Origin: Telopea speciosissima
Taxonomy: Eukaryota > Streptophyta > Magnoliopsida > Proteales > Proteaceae
Length of the DNA: 64,000 bases
NCBI RefSeq assembly: GCF_018873765.1
Contig: NC_057924.1
Span: 1,798,001-1,862,000, forward strand
Direction: 5' to 3'
Below are positions 45,324 to 56,056 of the stretch, in pieces (position 1 is the first letter of the stretch; the number at the start of each line of letters is the position of its first letter). Under the pieces are notes generated by a model, which was not told where the DNA came from, did no database searches, and was given only the letters and a program-made list of their open reading frames with translations. Position numbers and translations under genes: made by a program.

Positions 45324-46683
45324 AATGTGGTTGTACCAAAGTGAAGAGTATTATGCAAGAAGATTGTTAAGTTTCAAGGATTAAGAGATTCTTTGTGCTG
45401 AGATAACCCTGTCTTAATGTTTCAGTCAAAACAAGGGAAATGCACATCTTTTCCTTTCTCTTCTCTGTGTCTTCCACATTTGCAAAACCTCCCTCTGGAG
45501 GAAGAGCAGATTCTAAATGAGAAAAATCTCAAAGTGTCTTTGTCTGAGAGAGCTCTGCTGATCATCTCTTGTAGCCTGCAGATCTAAGATGAAATGATAT
45601 GATATTTCAGATTGGGAGATGCAAATGAAGATGGAGAAATACATTTGTTGTTGGAGCTAGTCTTATCGCAAGCGATTGAGACCCTAGTTCTGTGAGGTGA
45701 ACCACAGCCACCAACATAGCAGCTCCATCCTCTCCATTCCAAAGGTCTAATGAGCAATTTCTGTAAGGGGGAAATCCTAAAATTCAAACCCCAACTCAAA
45801 CTTAACTCCTCCTTCCAGGTCACCTGCTTCAACATCCTATTAGGACTAGGTTGCAAGCTTAGGTTGGATAAATAATTAGTGAAAGATTAAAAAGGAAGTA
45901 AATGGAGATGATACTTACAAAAATCTCTGAAACAAAGGCCATGGCTGAAATCCCTTCTGACCAGTAGGTCAAACTTCTTTAATCCTAAGAATTGAACAGG
46001 TGCAACTATAATTTTGGAGGGAGCATGATGAGCCATCATGTCTGCTTGATCTGCTCTGTTCTTTTTTCGAAACTGGAAGCAAAGTTACCATATGGGTAGT
46101 TCTGATTTGTAATCTGGCTGATTCACAGAGAGAGAGAGGAAACAGGGGAACAGTGTCCCTGCTTTGGCTGTTGATCAATGAACACACACAGGCCATTTTA
46201 CTGTAGGGTTTGATCTTATGGCATTCAAGTGAAAGAGTCCCTTAGAAATTTTAGATTCAATTTTTTACTTCCACCCATTTTACTCCAAAACAATTGGAGC
46301 CCATCTCAAAGACGTAGCTCACATTTAAATGCAGAACTTTTTGTTGTGAAAATGACAGTGGGAATCTACGAAAAAATTCATGAACCTGTACCCACCATAC
46401 ACAGAAAACCCAAATCCACTCAACTCCAATAGAACAGTAAATGCGATAAGGAAACGGAAGCAGAGCTCAGCATCTAATAATGCCCGCCCGGTAATCATAT
46501 GTAAGAAATATAAATACAATAAAGTGTTTTGTCTTCTTTCATCATCCTTTCAAACCCACATTTCCCATCTCCCCCAGTTTTACAGCACACCAAACCAATT
46601 ACGACAGGACTCATAACAGCCTTTTGTGCAACTACAGCTCCAGTCTTCTCGGCGAATATGGTGAAGCTGATGGAAATTGCTTT

Positions 46684-47642
46684 CTATAAAGGCCCTAAAC
46701 AAGTGAGAGTCTCTGCATAAGCAGGTTGGACACAGCAAAACCATTTTTTCAGCAAAACCATGACAAAACAGAGACTCGTGTTCAACATCAACCTTCATAC
46801 ATAGGAATGAATCACTGAACCGCTTTTCTATCAAACTAAATTGGATTTAATATCTTCACAGGATCAGGTATGCCTATAAGCTGATGCTCTGCTAGAGTGA
46901 ATATTTTGCAGTCTACAGAATACTATGGTTATATGACGGATTAATGTATAGTCTCTACCTTATGTTATTTCTCAAGGTTTCCTTTGGAAAAATCAATCAA
47001 AAGAACCTGTTCCAAAGCATTGTACAAAACTAATATTGTGACTGTCTAGCTAATTTGGTATTATTATTTTTTTTTTCTTGGGGGGTGGGAGGGGGAGAGG
47101 ATTGGAGCTGATCAGCTGACCAGTGTTCAACATCAATCTTCATCTATAGGAATGTTTAATCTCAGCCTTATGTTATTTCTCTAGCTTTCCTTTGGCAATT
47201 AATTCAGATTTTCCTCTATTTGCGAGAAGATACTTAGCATCTGGTGATATTATAGTGCAAACCACCAGTCAAATTCAGCCCTGAATGTGCATAATGTATA
47301 TGGTGAAAGTGGATTAGGCAGAACTTATAGGAGAAAAAACTGGCTAGCCTAGATTGGCTCTTTTGTATCAAAATGTTTTCAAGATGGTGATTGAAAGCAG
47401 CATTTTTATGCATGCAAAAGTAGAAACTACAAAGGTGAGAGCAAAATAAGCAAACTTACAGCCTGGGGCTTGCCAGGATCTGCAGGATGCCTGAAAGCAG
47501 GCTCATCCTTCCCTGGTGAGTCGGGCTTGGCACCTGTCTTCTTCTCATTCCTTGCCTCGTTGAATATCACAGTGAATCCCTTCGCTGAAGCAGGGTCATT
47601 GACATCCCATTCACCAAACTTTGGCAAAGGCTGACCCTTGTC
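46684..47642 (-). CDS. NOI: NOI/RIN4-type nitrate-induced domain protein (first exon not located)
   Basis: Small membrane-anchored protein of the NOI/RIN4 family, known from RIN4 as a target guarded in plant immunity; most short NOI proteins are of unknown function. Exon 47460-47642 (61 codons) carries the whole NOI domain: LPKFGEWDVNDPASAKGFTV, then IFNEARNEKKTG, with a canonical cag acceptor and GTAAGT donor. The last exon, 46684-46749, encodes KKWFCCVQPAYAETLTCLGP and Leu plus stop, the family's Cys palmitoylation tail, and fits phase 0 exactly. Its acceptor, however, reads ttttgCTG instead of CAG. The first exon (usually only a few codons) is upstream on the minus strand; one weak candidate is ATGGCGCATCTG at 50456-50467. 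The transposons at 47808 and 48530 would then lie in intron 1. Confidence 0.72.
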
Positions 47643-47787
47643 CTGTTGAAAAACAAATTTCCAATTGGCAGCCACAGAATAAAATATAACAAGAATGTAT
47701 TACTTGATAATAATCCAAACACAAATACATTGATTGATGGAGATTACAACCGCAAATAGACTTAATTTTCCACCTGAATAACACTTC

Positions 47788-48051
47788 AAAGTGATAGCAT
47801 AACAGTTCCCCCATAGACAAGGACCCCCTCGGTGCGCCTCTCAGATCCCCCGTAGCCTTGTTTTATTATTTTTCTTGGGTGAACGAGTGGTTTGTTGCCC
47901 TCGCCAATATGGTTTATGACTGAGTTCCTCTTTTTAAGCTGTAGCTTTCTTTGCCAGTAATCTGTCATAGACTTGTTTGCCTCCTTCTATATCTTCAATA
48001 AAAATTTTATTTTCTCCCCCAAAAAAAAAAAAAAGTGATACCATAACAGTT
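47788..48051 (+). mobile_element. 5'-truncated LINE 3' end with 20-bp duplication
   Basis: 47808-48031 ends CAATAAAAATTTTATTTTC plus CCCCC and an A run. AAAGTGATAGCATAACAGTT (47788-47807) and AAAGTGATACCATAACAGTT (48032-48051) flank it. Upstream of the NOI domain exon, probably in intron 1. Confidence 0.75.
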
Positions 48052-48529
48052 TTACTTTCCTGAGTTTGATTTCCTGCAAGCTGCATGGTCCACATAGGAA
48101 GGCCTTCTTGTATGGCCCTAACATCTGCCACAAATCAGATAAGGCCCAAATTGTCTGGAAGGTAGAGCCTAAGATTCCATGCTCAGATGTCAATTTTCAG
48201 TCTAATGAAGTTGTCCACCCGGCGAGAGAAGGTTTTAAAGGTCCAATAAAGAGACAAGCTTCAGAAGTTATGTAACTTCACGTACTAAAAGTGGTCCAAA
48301 AGTAAAACTATATCAATTTAGTTAGCTTATTTTTTCTGTTCTTTATTCAATTTTCTCTTATTTTTACACACTAATCTACAGTTGTTCACTTGCACCACAA
48401 GATCACCCATTATAAACCCTAGCTACGCCAAACCCTAATCTCAACAATTCATCAACAATTAACCTCAAGTCGTTAATTGAGCCCTTACAGCCATAGATGC
48501 TCGAACTTTAATCTTCCCCTTTTTTTTCA

Positions 48530-49828
48530 TAAGCAAGCTGGCAGGGAGGCGGCAAATTTTTATTGGGATGGGAAGGCTGATGGGTTTAAGATTCATTGGA
48601 TGTCATGGAGGAAGTTATGTCACTCAAAAGATCATGGAGGTATAGGTCTTAGGGACCCAATATTGCATAATAAAACATTACCATCCAAAGTAGCTTGGAG
48701 ACTATTGGATGATCCTGGCTTGACTTGGGTACAGTTTATGAAGTCAATTTATTTTCCCAAAAGTGATTTTCATCAAGTTAAATTGGGAAGTAATCCGTCA
48801 TGGCGATGGAGAAGTATCCTGGAGGGAAGAAAAGTGTTGAAAAAATGTCTATTATGGAAGATTGGTATTGGCGATCATATCAAAATATGGGGTAATAGAT
48901 GGGTGCCAACTCTCCCGGGGTTTCTTATTTTAGACCTGAAGTTACAACAACGGTTCTTAGCATTCAAATTCCACTATTTCTCTCGCAAGAGCGAGGAGTG
49001 GTGTGGGGAATGGAGAGAAATGGCATCTTCTCAGTTAAAAATACTTACAACATGCTTAGCAATGCTCGAGACATTCAAGATCAATCCCTCCCATCTTCCT
49101 TCACTGTTTCACAATGGTCCTTCTCTAGTGTGGAGAACTATTTGGAGATGTGACACCCCACCAAAAATCAAATCTTTCCTCTGGCGATCTTGTGCAAACG
49201 GCCTGACCATAGCTGAGGGGCTTGCTCGTCGAAGTATTCCAATTAATAACCAGTGCTTATGATCTGGTGCAACTGGAGAATCAAGTGGATCACATATTAT
49301 TGCAATGCCCATTCGCAAAGGCGGTTTGGTTTGGTTCATCGCTCTCCTTTAAAGCTCCTCATAATGATACCTTCTAAATTTCAAAATGAATTGAAACATG
49401 GGAGTTCTTTCAAGGAGCTAGGTAAAAAGGAAGTAAAAATTGCCATGGGTCTTTGTGGATTTATTGCTTGACAATATGGCTGGCTCGAAACAATATGGTG
49501 TTTGGGCCGCCATTCGAGCATCTTATAGTGGAGTCTGATTCGAAACAAGCCGTAGACTATGTTCAAGGACAATCAAAACACACTCCTCTAGCTATCGGAT
49601 CAGTTGTGAATAACATCAAGCACTTAGCATCTTTTTTCTCTGAGTGTAAATTTCAGTTTATTTCTAGGGAGTCCAACTCAATTGCGGACTTTTTAGTCTA
49701 GAAAGCCTTGTTTATAAGGTGTACGACAATTTGGCCGAATTCCTTTCTGGGGTTGATGGAGTCTTGTAATTCTTCAACCACGTGTCCTTCATGCTAAAAT
49801 CAATGTATTTTCTTTAACCAAAAACAGA
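48530..49828 (+). mobile_element. LINE ORF2 remnant (post-RT, zinc finger and RNase H parts)
   Basis: 48533-49262 is open and matches the region after the reverse transcriptase of plant LINEs: FYWDGKADGFKIHWMSWRKL, GGIGLRDPILHNKTLPSKVA, SNPSWRWRSILEGRKVL, IWGNRWVPTLPG. Around 49140-49260, TPPKIKSFLWRSCANGL and the zinc-binding region begin, followed by frameshifts (HILLQCPF-like text in another frame near 49290). 49520-49700 has the end of RNase H (VESDSKQAVDYVQGQS, FISRESNSIADFL). The 3' end is near 49828 (CAATGTATTTTCTTTAACC plus A). No reverse transcriptase core: dead. Confidence 0.85.
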
Positions 49829-51519
49829 TATATTTGAAACCTACACAACGGGTGTAGTAAAACTTTCTCCAAATAAATATACTGCTTGAGATTTAGTTGC
49901 ATACATCAAAACCAACGGTTCTAAAAATTGTATAACAATTAGAATAGGAATCAACCCGGCTCCAAATCTAATTAATACTGATTGTTGATAATCGAGTTCC
50001 CACGGAGTTAAACCAACTTCTAATGAGACAAATTGAATCCAACCCAATCCGGCTGATTTCAATTCAAAATTCTACGACATTGCTCAATCAGCTAAATCCC
50101 TTCTCCACTGGTGATGTGACCCTATAATCAAAATTTGGATTAATTATTAACTCTCACACCCTATTGTCTATGGTGACAAATAACCTTTCTATTGTTCAAT
50201 CAGAGAGTTTAGATGCCTATATGGTGAGAGGATTCTACTTTCACCATGGATGAAGGAAAACTGTTTTAGAACAAATTTCTTGTGAAGCAGAGTAATTGGG
50301 TAAGAACTATTTTGTGCACACCCACCCACATCCACACATAAAACACAATTAAAATTGCATATACAAAACATAATTAAATTTGAAGGGGGGGAAATACATC
50401 TATACAGCTTTCCAAAAATTAAAATATATAGATCTGCCAAATTATTCGACTTCACCAGATGCGCCATGTTCAAACCCTAGTTACCAACCTCAAAAAACAA
50501 AAGGGTAACCTGGAAAAGGAAACCACATGGGCAAGGTGGAAGGGCAATCAGAAGCCAATTGGCTGCAAGGGACTGAAAAAAAAGCAAAAGAACAAAAAAG
50601 AACTATGAGTTATAAACAAACGGAGGCAAATTCATGTCAACCACTGTAAAATCTTCCAAATCGTTCGAAATAGTGATGAGCCAATTGTTGCAGTTTTTTG
50701 TTGTTGCTGCTGCTGCTGCATCCTATCAAAAAGCAAACTCTTCATGCACTCTAGAAAGTGCGGAAGCTTGTATCAAGTTTCGAGGTTAGATATCTGTTTT
50801 GAATTCCATTGGGTGTTCTCCGCCCCCCGGGTTCCAGCTACTAATTAAATAATTATCCAATTCTTTGCCTCAAATCGGTTGCTCTCTATCTGCAGGAACC
50901 ATCATTAGCAGTCAGAAGTGAGCTTACATTAACGGAATCTCATACACTCAATGGTGGAACATTAAACTCAATAGTTGCAAACAGAAGACCTTAACAGCAA
51001 CACAAAAAGAAAATCTTGACCTAACCAGACATATGACCCATGCATATTTTGCTCAGCAATAAAGCAGAACTAGACAGGATGGAAAGCAGGGAGCTTTTGA
51101 AAAGAACTTAAGAGGTGGATGCCAACCCAACAGGAAAAAAGAAAATATCCCACTTTGATGGTCATAAACTTAAACATAGAACTTCATCAAAGGTGATTTC
51201 CAGAGTCATGAAAATTATTTTTGAAGATGGCAGTCCTATTGATATTCCCAACTGGGATCAAGTCCTTCTGGTACCAGCATCCAGAGTCATGAAAATTACT
51301 TCTGAAGACGGAGTCCTATTGACATTCCCAACTGGGATCAAGTCCTGGTAGCAGCATCCCATCTTCTTGAACCAACCCCAACACCCCCCCCCCAAAAAAA
51401 AACACTAGGTACAGAGACAAATAAATAAGGGAAAAAACACTGCCTGGTCGCATGGCCCCTGCACCAAGTAACAGGCGCGCTCAAAATTACAGCCCTCCCC
51501 CCCCCCCCCCAAATCCCAA

Positions 51520-51952
51520 CCATGTTGATGCCCTTCTGCGTGCTCTCATTGGCCTCGCACTGCTACAAGGGCCACACTACCAGTTAGCAATCTCTTGCCC
51601 AATAAATATACATATACATATATATGGGAAAATGTTTGGGGGAGGAGGGGGGGGGGGGGGAGGCATGCCCAGACAATGGAGGGGGGAGAAATGACCCCCC
51701 CCCAAATGAAAGGTGGAAATCCCACCCTTAAGATGCTAGCACGCACGCTCTCATTGGCTGCCACGTGCACGTGGCACCTACGCTCCCCCCCAGAGAACAT
51801 GCTCCCTATATATATATATATGGGAAAAGGCTGGGTATGCTAGCGGTATACCGTATGCTAGCACCCTATGTGACTATCTCTCTGTTCCTCCCTTTGAAGG
51901 GTAAGGAAGAGAGAGAGAGACACACATAGGGTGCTAGCATACCCATCCCTGT

Positions 51953-52023
<71 letters not shown>

Positions 52024-52262
52024 GGCTTTAATTGAAACATGCTTGTTATTTTTAGGATATCATATATACATAATTCTCGACTTTATTTGAAACATGTTTA
52101 TTATTTTTAGGATATAAATTCGAGATGGTATACTTTTGATATAGCTGAAATAAAAATAATAATAAAAACTCATCCATGTTGATGCCCATGTGCGTGCTCT
52201 CATTGGCCCCCGTGCTGGTGAAGGGGCCATACAACCAAGCAGCGATCTCTTGCCCACCAAAT
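51520..52262. repeat. Repeat cluster with duplicated 85-bp segment and (AT)n
   Basis: CATGTTGATGCCC ... GTGCTCTCATTGGCC ... CAATCTCTTGCCCA occurs at 51520-51605 and again at 52166-52262. Between them lie a G-run segment (51640-51720), a foldback at 51831-51952 (GGTATGCTAGC / GTGCTAGCATACCC) and a TA run of about 60 bp (51955-52017). Confidence 0.65.
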
Positions 52263-52781
52263 AATTAAATGCTCTCTGAGCCTAAGGCGTACATTATGCC
52301 TCCTCACATTTATTATTATTATTATTATTATTATGATATTTTTAAGGTGTGAGAAACAATAATTAAAAAATGAATGTAAGAAGGTATAGAGTACTCTGTT
52401 CGCTCAGAGAACCCTCTTCCATAAGAAAAACAAATAAATATACATACATATAAAAATAAATAAATAAATAAATAAATATATATATATATATATGTAATTT
52501 TCACATCCTACAGACTTTATTTGAAACATGTTATTATTTTTAGAATATAAGGTTGGGATGGTATACTATTCATATAGCTGATATGTACAATCAGGCATTG
52601 TATAATATGGCTGTATATTTTCTAATTGGCCAGTTGCTCCATCTCCAATAAATCTTCACTTATCCCAACAAGGAAATTGGCTACCATAGAATCCCCCATG
52701 AACTCATTCTGAATAGTTTCCCCACCCCTAGTTTTTTTTTACCTCTTCATTTGTACATCGAGATACACAACAGGTTTGAAT

Positions 52782-52981
52782 CAGACACAAACTATCAAAA
52801 AAAAGGCATACCCAGTGCACGAGGCTCCTGCCATTGTGGGGTCTGGGGAGGATAATAATGTACGCAGCCTTATCCCTGCTTTCACAGAGAGGCCGTTTCC
52901 AGACTCAAACCTGTGACCACTTGGTCACAATGGAGCAACCTTTACCATTGCACCAAGGCCCGCCCACAGACATAGACTATC
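52782..52981 (-). mobile_element. Au SINE, minus orientation
   Basis: 52797-52966 read on the minus strand gives the Au SINE head (GGTCACAGGTTTGAGTCTGG), the AAACGGCCTCTCTGTGAAAGC block and GGAGCCTCGTGCACTGGG near the 3' end. The flanks CAGACACAAACTATC (52782-52796) and CAGACATAGACTATC (52967-52981) look like a 15-bp target duplication with two changes. Confidence 0.85.
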
Positions 52982-53334
52982 CGCCACACAAAGATATATG
53001 TGTGTAATGTAGTTTTAAATTACCTAAGAATAGGATTTAGAAACCAACAGAAAACCAGAATCAAATTCAGTTTAAGAACCAGATTCAAGAGAGCAATGAT
53101 ACCAAAAGAGCAACAAATCAGATGCAGCAGCCAATATGGAGGGCAAAGGTCAAGTTAATAGGGTAGAACAGTTCTTCAAAGTTTGACTTGTATCTGATGC
53201 TCATATCTGAAGTAATGTTTCAGCACAGTAAACTGATAGCAACAGACAGATTCATAAATGTAAAATAGCAGAACTAATGGTCTGAACTGACACATTAATA
53301 TTAGTTGCAGACAACTGTTAAAAGCAAGCAGAAA

Positions 53335-53625
53335 TCAACAACAACTAACTCAGCCTTATCCCAACTAAATGGGGTCTGCTACATGGATTCTTGCCACAAA
53401 AAAAAAGAGACTGAAAGTAAGAGAAATAAAGAAATGCAGAAATGAGAGATGGGGAGTTTGAAATGAGAAATAAGATGAAAAAGTAAGAGGATAAAGGAAC
53501 AGCCCCAGGAAGTCAGGAAAATCTCAACCAAATGGGGTCGGCAACATGGATCTTTGCCCTCCAATAGGCTCTATCTGAGATCACACTTGGTACAAGACCA
53601 GACTACGCATGTCATTCCTTACAAC
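53335..53625. repeat. Dispersed 'AAATGGGGTC' repeat
   Basis: ACTCAGCCTTATCCCAACTA followed by AATGGGGTC at the left and AATGGGGTCGGCAACATGGATC ... CCAATAGGCTCTATC at the right. The left word also occurs at 941-980 in the IGPS intron. A widespread plant repeat type whose class I cannot name with confidence. Confidence 0.45.
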
Positions 53626-54229
53626 CTCTCCTATGGTCATTTGAACTTGAAAATCAGCTTTGAAACTGAAGATTACAGAAAATCCAATTTAGAGAAGGAT
53701 TCCTAGGAATTGAATAAAATTGGATCTTGACAACTGATGCTGAAACAGAGTTTAGTAATGATGTACTGAATTGAAATCTGAAAAAGACCAGGAGGCACAG
53801 CCAACAGAATGAGAACACAATTAGGAAAGTTAGTGTGCGCAAGATAGAAAAGATAAGTCTGACCTGTTTTGAGAACCAATGGAAAAATCAGAGAAAAAGG
53901 AAAAAATGGGACATGAATCCGGAATCACCACCAGGGATCCTACTAATTCATCACATCAGGGAGGTCAATGAATCACCACAAAACCAAGGCAAAAATCCAA
54001 ACTTATATTCACTAAAATTGTAGGGGAGGCTTCCAGCCTTTGCATAAGACTCAAAATAAGAAAGAAACAAACTCACCAGGTGACGCAGAGCATCCATCTG
54101 ATCCAAGCATCCAGCCCCTCAAAAAGGCCTGAACAGTACTTCTCCAAGAAGTAATCTAGAAAGGGAGGCCAGCCCAAGTCCAGGACCAGACCCACTGCCT
54201 AGCCAAAATCATAGACTCCTGGAACATTC

Positions 54230-54760
54230 AAAATTCTGACCAGAAGATTGTTTTTTGTCTTTTCATATTCCAAGGCAGCATTAACTACCTTCCTTTTATC
54301 AGTTTTCAATATCCTGATCGTAGTTTTCAATGTTTTGGGAACAGCTTCCAATGTCTTGGGAACAGATTTTGATGTCTAGGAATTGTTATCTATGTTTGGG
54401 GGAATTCCTAAGGGGTTTTGGAATTCTAAGAGTTTGTTTAATGTTATTTTGCTGTACTCAAGACTTCCACCTCTATATAATGCAAATCCTGGCTGCTCAC
54501 AAAGGCACCCATCAAATTTTACAGCATACTATCTGAGTATTTTCTTGTGTGACTCAAGTGGGTTTAGATGAGATTCCTACAGTGGGGCACTAGTGGGACT
54601 CTAGCTTGCTGAGGTTATCTACTATCCAGAACTTTGTGAAAATCCTTTCTTTGAGAACTTACTTGTGAGAATCTAAGTGTGCCTAGGTGGGACTCCTATC
54701 GCTGGGCAACTAGAGGGACGCTAAGCTGCCACCTATCTATCTCCATCTTAGACTATCATC
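54230..54760 (+). repeat. Possible LTR fragment
   Basis: GTTTAATGTTATTTTGCTGT, ACTTCCACCTCTATATAATG (TATA-like) and repeated GTGGGACTC ... GGGCACTAG / GGGCAACTAG words are reminiscent of a copia LTR promoter and R/U5 region, but I see no paired copy or primer site. Apart from the listed repeats, 49830-56056 shows no gene I can support. Confidence 0.3.
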
Positions 54761-56056
54761 ACCATCATCATCCTTATCATTCGTTTTCATCACCATCGCA
54801 GGAATCGTATTTTAGATCCGGATAATATTGTCTTCCAGAATTGAACCTGGCATGATAGCCTCAAAGGCTACACCACCAGTCCAGCTGCAGGCTATGTTTG
54901 GAGGATCCTAACTGATTCAAAATAAAACCCAAACAAACACTAAGAGTTCCTCCCAGCCGCAGGCCAAAAAGGAGAAGTTCTATGCATCTAGGACTCTTGA
55001 CAACTGGAATAAAATTTGACTTGAAACTGTACTGGACATATCCCAGCCACAACAAACAATTTAAAAACAATAAAGTAAAAGGAATTCCCAAAGGGGTACC
55101 TCAGTTGGCAAGGACAAACACATATGAGATCATGAGTTCAACTCAACTCGGGACCCATCTATCCAAAATAATAAATAAAAGGAATTAAGAGTCCTAAAAC
55201 TAGCCCAAAATTCTGGTTCTTTGGGTGAACAAAATTAGAACCGCAGGGTTGGTTCAAACCATAAAACTGGTTAAAGGTTAATCGAGAGCAACCCAAACTA
55301 CAGGGACTTGGCTTCTGGTTCTTCTTTATACTGTTGGAAATCTGCATCAGTGTGTTTCCCTGATCATTCTCTTGAGGAACAAATTCCCAAAAACTATCCA
55401 CAACAAGGCAAGAAGGCTCATCATTTTGGGGGGAAAAGGGAAAATTCAAGAGCAGCATACACAGCAGTTCAGCAGTATGGGTTTGCAGGGTCAGAAACCT
55501 GTTTCTATATATCTCCCTCATCAGATGGTTACTCTGAGCTTGTGTGTGTGTGTTGGGGGGGGGGTGTGGACTTCGAATCCCAGAGACCAGAATAACTACT
55601 GTGTTATTCAATCACAACAAAAGAACACTTAATATAAATTCATCCGAAGAAGTTGTGATGGGACATACAAAGTCTTAACAGTCCTCCATTTCACTTCATG
55701 AGCAGAAAATATATCATAACATCTTATGAGAGCACCCAACTAGACTTTCTGAATCTATAAGTAAGTTTTATCTGAGGCAGGAAAAAGTTCAAAATTGATG
55801 AACCCCAGTACCTTACCCACCAGGTGTTACAGGCAAAAGCTTTCAAAGTTGAATATCCACCTAGCAAAAATTTCACTCAAAATTTTAATTCAAGAATGCA
55901 TGGACCGTCATGCTGATTGTTCATATTGTATCATATGAAGCAAGTTGATTAATCAAGAAGAAAATCATACACGAGATGGGAAGCTAACCTGTACATAACA
56001 ACTTGAAGAGAGGTTGCTGGTGTCATCGGAGTAATATCATCTTAGAGAAACTCACA

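Noticed and set aside
45584..46196. Minus-strand open frames between copy E and the NOI gene
   Set aside because: No recognisable domain or splice-consistent partner; no support for a gene in 45324-46683.
47987..48275. Short open frames around the truncated LINE near the NOI gene
   Set aside because: They run through the LINE 3' end and its duplication; not genes.
50429..50467. Possible first exon of the NOI gene (ATGGCGCATCTG then GTGAAG, minus strand)
   Set aside because: Phase and an AGGGTTT-like leader fit, but three codons and a weak donor are too little evidence; kept only as a remark.
54074..54094. Exon-like minus-strand ATGGATGCTCTGCGTCACCTG followed by GTGAGT
   Set aside because: Good donor but no recognisable protein and no matching next exon apart from a guess at NOI.
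55159..55611. 150-residue minus-strand open frame
   Set aside because: No family features, overlaps simple repeats (GT and G runs); probably chance.
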